Of a stretch of 64,000 nucleotides of DNA, positions 59,631 through 64,000 are shown piece by piece. The translations under genes and the position numbers were made by a program. The notes beneath the pieces were generated by a model that saw nothing but the letters and a program-made list of their open reading frames with translations, was not told the origin of the DNA and did not search any database. Source of the stretch: UBA168 sp011055275 (lineage in GTDB: Archaea > Thermoproteota > Thermoprotei_A > Marsarchaeales > UBA168); assembly GCA_046635845.1 (NCBI GenBank), contig JAQQXN010000002.1, one strand, 5' to 3'. Numbering within the stretch: the first letter of the stretch is position 1; the number at the start of each line of letters is the position of its first letter.

Positions 59631-61280
59631 GTGAGTATAATACCAGCTAACCTGGGAGGCGTGCCAGTGCTCCTCCTCAAGGAGGGTTCCCAGCGCACTA
59701 CGGGCAAGGAAGCCCTTCAAAATAACTTATCAGCAGCAATTGCGGTAGCTGAGGCGGTAAAACCGACCTTAGGACCCAAAGGTCGGGATAAGATGCTAGT
59801 AGATTCTCTCGGTGACATAACCGTAACAAACGACGGAGCTACCATATTAAAGGAAATGGATGTGCAGAACCCGGCGGCTAAACTCATGGTACAAGCGTCA
59901 AGAAGCATCGATGATGAGGTAGGGGATGGCACCACTTCTGTGGTTGTGCTAGCAGGCGCTCTCCTGAGCCAGGCCTCTAACTTGGTTGAAAAGGACATAC
60001 ATCCAACGCTCATATCTTCCGGTTTCCAGCGCGCCGCCGAACTTGCAGAAACCGTAATAGATAGAATAGCAATTCCCGTCAAGGACGACGACCTAGTCCT
60101 AAAGGTCGCTCTCACTTCCATAGGAAACAAGGTCGAGGGAGAGGCCAGGCAGAAGCTGGGCAAAATAGCGGTTGACGCCATAAAGCAAATAAAGGAGGAA
60201 AGAGATGGAAACATAATCGTCGATCAAGACCTGATTCAGATAACAAAGAAGCAGGGCCAAGGCCTCCTAGACACAGAGCTGGTCTATGGCGTAGTACTTG
60301 ACAAGGAGGTAGTCCACCCAGCGATGCCCAAGGTCGTCAAAGGCGCAAAAATAGCCATAATCGATGCCTCGCTTGAGGTCGAAAAGACCCAGATAGATGC
60401 GGAGATAAGGATAGCTGATCCAAGTCAAATGAAGGCGTTCTTAGATGAAGAGGAACACATGCTCAAGGAGATGGTCGACAAGATAGTTGCGTCAGGAGCT
60501 AACGTGGTTGTATGCCAGAAGGGCATCGACGACGTGGCACAGCACTTCTTGGCTAAGGCCGGCATACTTGCCGTCAGAAGGGCCAAGAGAAGCGATATGG
60601 AGAAGCTCGCAAAGGCCACTGGAGGAAGCATAGTTACCAGCCTAGAGGACCTCTCGCCTAAAGACCTCGGTGTAGCAGAGCTCGTCGAGGAGAGGAAGAT
60701 TGGCGATGACAAGATGGTGTTCGTCGAGGGGTGCGCGAACCCCAAGGCGGTGAGCATTCTGATAAGGGGTGGCCTTGAGAGGTCGGTTGACGAGGCAGAA
60801 AGGGTGCTAAAAGACGCCCTCGCCGTCGTAGCTGACGTCTACAGAGCTAAGTACGTCGTAGCAGGTGGCGGCGCTGCCGAAGCCGAAATAGCTAAGTCCC
60901 TCAGGGCCGAGGCCATAAAGATAGGAGGAAGGGAGCAACTGGTCATCGAGGCCTTTGCGGATGCGGTGGAGTCAATTCCGAGGACTTTGGCAGAAAACGC
61001 GGGATTAGACCCAATTGATGTGCTCACAGAGCTCAGGGCTGCGCACGAAAAGCCCGACGGAATATACATGGGCGTGTCCATGGACAGCACCCATCCAGTG
61101 GACATGTTCAAGCTCGGCGTCATTGAGCCGGCCATAATGAAAAAACAGATAATACACGGGGCCGCTGAGGCCGCCAGCATAATAGTTAGGATAGATGACG
61201 TGATAATGAGCGCTAGGAGCAAGACTCCGTCAACGCCAAGCAAGCCCAGCGGCGGCAGCAGCGAAAGCGAGAGTTCCTGA
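59631..61280 (+). CDS. Thermosome subunit (group II chaperonin)
   Basis: 549 residues. Family blocks are KPTLGPKGRDKMLVDSLGDI and TNDGATILKEMDVQNPAAKL near the N-terminus, GDGTTSVVVLAGALL (ATPase Asp and Thr) near residue 97, and VVAGGGAAEAEIAKSL in the C-terminal part, followed by a Gly/Ser-rich tail. It forms double-ring complexes that fold proteins with ATP and a built-in lid. TATA-like ACTTATAAG at 59592-59600 and GGTGGTGAT before the GTG start suggest a leadered, strongly expressed mRNA. The next gene follows by 11 bp. Confidence 0.97.
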   Translation: MSIIPANLGGVPVLLLKEGSQRTTGKEALQNNLSAAIAVAEAVKPTLGPKGRDKMLVDSLGDITVTNDGATILKEMDVQNPAAKLMVQASRSIDDEVGDGTTSVVVLAGALLSQASNLVEKDIHPTLISSGFQRAAELAETVIDRIAIPVKDDDLVLKVALTSIGNKVEGEARQKLGKIAVDAIKQIKEERDGNIIVDQDLIQITKKQGQGLLDTELVYGVVLDKEVVHPAMPKVVKGAKIAIIDASLEVEKTQIDAEIRIADPSQMKAFLDEEEHMLKEMVDKIVASGANVVVCQKGIDDVAQHFLAKAGILAVRRAKRSDMEKLAKATGGSIVTSLEDLSPKDLGVAELVEERKIGDDKMVFVEGCANPKAVSILIRGGLERSVDEAERVLKDALAVVADVYRAKYVVAGGGAAEAEIAKSLRAEAIKIGGREQLVIEAFADAVESIPRTLAENAGLDPIDVLTELRAAHEKPDGIYMGVSMDSTHPVDMFKLGVIEPAIMKKQIIHGAAEAASIIVRIDDVIMSARSKTPSTPSKPSGGSSESESS

Positions 61281-61291
61281 GCGCGCAAACA

Positions 61292-61858
61292 TTGGTTTTT
61301 TTCCTGTGCGGAGTTCCCGGAACGGGAAAGACGACGACAGCCAAACTTCTTAAGGGTCGTTATAATGTAGTGGAGCTTGGAGACCTAATAAAGCGGGAGG
61401 GACTCTACACCAGCTTCGATGAACAGACAGGCTCATTCGTTATCGATGAGGAAAAGGTCAAGAAAAGGGTGGCAAACCTCTCCGGAGATGGGACCGTCAT
61501 CGAGTGGATTGACCTCTCTTTTGTAGATACTGAACCAGATGCCGCGGTCGTCCTCAGGACAAACCCACTCCTCCTGAAAAAACGCCTTGAAGAAAGGGGT
61601 TATCCCGCGAAAAAGGTAAGGGAAAACGTCATGGCTGAACTTCTGGGGGTGGTTCACTCCAACATGGTGGAGAGGTGGAGAGAAAAGACGTTTGACGTTG
61701 ACACCTCGACCTTGCAACCATCCGATAGCATCCAACTTGTGATCTCAGCCTTTGAAGGGCACGCCAAACGCAAAGCCGTAGACTGGCTTTCTGAGCTTAG
61801 GCCAGACGAACTCGATGAACTGATAGGTCAGATAGATTTCTCGTCAGCTAGCCTGTAA
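61292..61858 (+). CDS. AK6/Fap7-type adenylate kinase-like NTPase
   Basis: 188 residues. Walker A VPGTGKTTTAKLLKGRYNVV follows the TTG start; the NMP-binding FDEQTGSFVIDEEKVKKRVA and the lid YPAKKVRENVMAELLG match the AK6 (Fap7) group that combines adenylate kinase activity with maturation of the small ribosomal subunit. The C-terminal 30 residues (WLSELRPDELDELIGQI) are extra. It lies 11 bp after the thermosome gene and is probably co-transcribed. The 3' end overlaps the convergent gene by 31 bp. Confidence 0.85.
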   Translation: MVFFLCGVPGTGKTTTAKLLKGRYNVVELGDLIKREGLYTSFDEQTGSFVIDEEKVKKRVANLSGDGTVIEWIDLSFVDTEPDAAVVLRTNPLLLKKRLEERGYPAKKVRENVMAELLGVVHSNMVERWREKTFDVDTSTLQPSDSIQLVISAFEGHAKRKAVDWLSELRPDELDELIGQIDFSSASL

Positions 61859-62382
61859 GTCAGGAATCCTACCCTTTTTTCTTCAATTGCTCTTTTGACC
61901 TCTCTTTCCCTCTCGCTCAAATTCGAGACCGAGCCGCTTTTTACCTCTAGAAACAGCACTTCAGCAAGGGAACCCTTTGAAAGGCCCCTGAAAACGACGT
62001 AGTCCACCGGCGACCCAAGGAACCTAAAATCCTCCAAGTCTGCCTCGAGAATGTTCTGAAGAGCTATGGGAACTAACTGCTCAGCCACCTTGCCAAGTTT
62101 CACCGACGAAGAGCGCTGCGCCGCGTCATCCCTTATCCTCTTTTCCTCGTCAGTTTTCCACTTCTGAAGCGTGAGCTCGGCCTCACGCATGGCCTCTTCC
62201 CTGAGCTTCAAGTAGTCAGCCCTAAGCTCCGCTGACTTCCACAGCTCGTACTGCTTTCTCGCTTCCTCTAACGTCCTCTCCCTTAGACGGGATAGCTCGT
62301 GCTCGTCCCTGGCATACGCTATGAGAAGCAATAATAAAGCCGTGCCAAACGCGACGACGATCAAAAAGGAAAAGAATTCCAT
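61828..62382 (-). CDS. Membrane-anchored Holliday-junction-resolvase-like nuclease
   Basis: 184 residues. An N-terminal helix (FSFLIVVAFGTALLLLLIAY) is followed by a charged coiled coil and a PD-(D/E)XK domain with GSPVDYVVFRG ... EVLFLEVKSGSVS, including the Asp and the E-x-K pair. It corresponds to the COG4741-type endonuclease family distantly related to archaeal Hjc. Whether the catalytic domain faces in or out, and its DNA target, are unknown. Confidence 0.8.
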   Translation of the reverse strand: MEFFSFLIVVAFGTALLLLLIAYARDEHELSRLRERTLEEARKQYELWKSAELRADYLKLREEAMREAELTLQKWKTDEEKRIRDDAAQRSSSVKLGKVAEQLVPIALQNILEADLEDFRFLGSPVDYVVFRGLSKGSLAEVLFLEVKSGSVSNLSEREREVKRAIEEKRVGFLTYRLADEKSI

Positions 62383-62460
62383 GAGAGGTTATTGATCTTG
62401 ACGTAAAAGTGTTCGCTGACGATATCCAATGGTTTATAAGCGGATGACCTTGTTTAAGTC

Positions 62461-63714
62461 ATGAAAATAGGTTTCTTCGTATGGGAATATCCTCCGTCCC
62501 TCGTGGGCGGCCTAGGGACTTACGCCGAATACATCACAAGAGAATACGTCAAGATGGGGCACGACGTCAGCGTCTTCACGATGAACAGAGACAACTCACC
62601 GGAGTACGAGGTCATGAAAGGAGTTGAGGTTTTCAGGCCTAAGATAGTTGATGCCAGCAAGATCTTTCCGCTGATAGTGTCCGAGGACCTGAAGCGCTGG
62701 GGAACCGCCATAAAGACGTTTGCTGATGTCTTCACGTATAACATAGCGTCCGCCAACCTGATGAAGCACGAGCTCATAGAGGCAAAAAGCTACAAGTACG
62801 ACCTAGTAGCCGGGCATGACTGGCTTGGGGCCCCTGCGGGTGTCATCATCAAAAACAACGCGTCCCTTCCCTTCGTGTTTCACGTCCACTCAACGGAGTG
62901 GGGCCGTAGCGGAGGGGGAGGCTCGCAGGTCGTAACCCAGCTTGAGGAAATAGCGCGCGATGAATCGGACCGCATAATCACCGTGAGTAACGCCATGAGA
63001 GACGACCTGGCCCAGCACGGATGGCCCGAGTCTAAGATAAGCGTGGTTTGGAACGGGGTTGATCCTGACCTCTACGATCCAGACAAGTACCCCACCCAAG
63101 AGGCCAAGACCATCAGGCAGAAGTACGGCATAAAGGATACGGATATAATGATACTTTTCGTGGGAAGGCTCACGTGGGTAAAGGGCGTGAGGAACCTCAT
63201 ACAGGCAATGCCAGCCGTTCTTAAGGACCACCCCAATGCTAAGCTCGTGGTCCTTGGAAGGGGAGAGGAGCAGAAGGACCTAACGGAGCTGGCCGCAAGG
63301 CTCGGTGTCGGAAATAACGTCATATACAGGTTCGACTTCGTTGAAGAAAGGGAAAGGATACTGCACTATGCGGCTGCTGACCTTTGCGTTTTTCCATCCG
63401 TTTACGAGCCCTTTGGCATAGTTTCTCTGGAGGCCATGTCGATGAAGAAGCCGGTCATAGTTGGGGCGAGAGGCGTCGTAGGGTTCAGGGAGCAGGTAAT
63501 ACCTAGTGGACCAGACAGATGCGGTTACCACATAAACGGCAATGATCCAAACGACATAGCGTGGGCCATAAACGATGCGCTGAGCAAGCCAGATGAGATG
63601 AAGTTCATGGGCGAAAACGGAAGAAAGCGGGTTCTGCAATACTTCACTTGGAACGCGGTTGCCAAGCAGACCCTCGCCATATACCAGGAAGTGGCAAAGC
63701 GACTTACGCGATGA
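62461..63714 (+). CDS. GT4-family glycosyltransferase (glycogen synthase-like)
   Basis: 417 residues, two Rossmann lobes. N-terminal FFVWEYPPSLVGGLGTYAEY is the glycogen/starch synthase-like acceptor loop. The C-terminal lobe has ILFVGRLTWVKGVRNLIQAM and the E-x7-E motif in FPSVYEPFGIVSLEAMSMKK. It may make glycogen, trehalose or surface glycans; the acceptor is unknown. It overlaps the convergent phosphohexomutase gene by 11 bp, and sugar-phosphate interconversion would suit glycan synthesis. Confidence 0.9.
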   Translation: MKIGFFVWEYPPSLVGGLGTYAEYITREYVKMGHDVSVFTMNRDNSPEYEVMKGVEVFRPKIVDASKIFPLIVSEDLKRWGTAIKTFADVFTYNIASANLMKHELIEAKSYKYDLVAGHDWLGAPAGVIIKNNASLPFVFHVHSTEWGRSGGGGSQVVTQLEEIARDESDRIITVSNAMRDDLAQHGWPESKISVVWNGVDPDLYDPDKYPTQEAKTIRQKYGIKDTDIMILFVGRLTWVKGVRNLIQAMPAVLKDHPNAKLVVLGRGEEQKDLTELAARLGVGNNVIYRFDFVEERERILHYAAADLCVFPSVYEPFGIVSLEAMSMKKPVIVGARGVVGFREQVIPSGPDRCGYHINGNDPNDIAWAINDALSKPDEMKFMGENGRKRVLQYFTWNAVAKQTLAIYQEVAKRLTR

Positions 63715-64000
63715 ACTCGAGATCCTTGAGCAACTTTATGGCAGAGGCCCTCATTTCCTGGAGCCTGTCTTGACTCATGAACTCCGCGTAAAGCCTTATT
63801 TTTTCCTCAGTTCCCGATTTCCTGAAAAGCAACCATCCATCATCAAAGAGCAACTTGACGCCATCGTAGTCCTCGATCTTCTCTGGGCCGAACGCTGATG
63901 ATGAAGCGGACTTAAGTTTCTCGGGATCCCACCTCTTGTAAATGAAGTCCTCCCTTGTGTTTGGATAATCGGGAATCTCGCTGAGAAGGCCAGAAATCTC
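63704..64000 (-). CDS. Phosphoglucomutase/phosphomannomutase, C-terminal part (runs off window)
   Basis: The last 98 residues are in the window. DGWLLFRKSGTEEKIRLYAE is the domain-4 phosphate-binding motif (R-x-S-G-T-E-x-x-x-R) of the alpha-D-phosphohexomutase superfamily. The upstream YDGVKLLFDD is also typical. The N-terminal catalytic serine domain lies beyond the edge. Whether it uses glucose-, mannose- or glucosamine-phosphate cannot be told from this part. Confidence 0.88.
   Translation of the reverse strand, partial: EISGLLSEIPDYPNTREDFIYKRWDPEKLKSASSSAFGPEKIEDYDGVKLLFDDGWLLFRKSGTEEKIRLYAEFMSQDRLQEMRASAIKLLKDLEFIA

Overview
The window comes from an archaeon, probably a thermophile and possibly a thermoacidophile of the TACK/Thermoproteota type. 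The evidence is a group II chaperonin (thermosome), archaeal TmcA, a class I CCA-adding enzyme, a PolB2-type DNA polymerase, the archaeal thiolase/DUF35/HMG-CoA synthase trio, and many promoters with a TATA-like box about 26 bp before a start codon, which implies leaderless mRNAs. GTG and TTG starts are common. Two 100-N blocks sit inside repeats, so this is a scaffolded draft. I cannot name the species. A bacterial-type GAPDH and a TPP riboswitch are unusual features for such an organism.

Layout. 1-6 kb: carbonic-anhydrase-like protein, TmcA, GAPDH, two tRNAs, a small winged-helix gene with repeated promoter sites, and an AmrS-like radical SAM enzyme. 6-11 kb: ArsR regulator, paired ferredoxins behind a perfect 18-bp palindrome, a TetR/winged-helix/MFS cassette with visible operators, and arsenate reductase. 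11-20 kb: coiled-coil nuclease-like protein with 63-bp repeats, decayed DNA, M42 peptidase, the PolB2 operon, an ATPase remnant, an ACR3-like exporter, and a nickel/cobalt permease.

20-27 kb holds two adjacent operons of pilin-like and secreted proteins, apparently a surface-filament or matrix locus, with thymidine kinase in between. 27-32 kb is a degraded accessory zone: broken helicase, frameshifted gene, 22-bp tandem repeats, 123-bp direct repeats and a dead IS element. An internally deleted, TIR-bounded copy of the same IS lies at 19,956-20,388.

32-42 kb: small housekeeping genes, a Nudix hydrolase, then a nucleobase/nucleoside uptake group (two NCS1 permeases with an identical promoter, a phosphoribosyltransferase-like protein, and an exported nucleoside-phosphorylase-like protein broken by an in-frame TAG). 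42-47 kb: one operon joining indolepyruvate ferredoxin oxidoreductase to the first mevalonate-pathway steps. 47-52 kb: fucosidase, 2-hydroxyacid dehydrogenase, amidase, and an MFS transporter under a TPP riboswitch. 52-64 kb: mostly core functions, including a tRNA-Val with an insertion, CCA enzyme, thermosome, AK6-type kinase, a glycosyltransferase, and a phosphohexomutase cut by the window edge.
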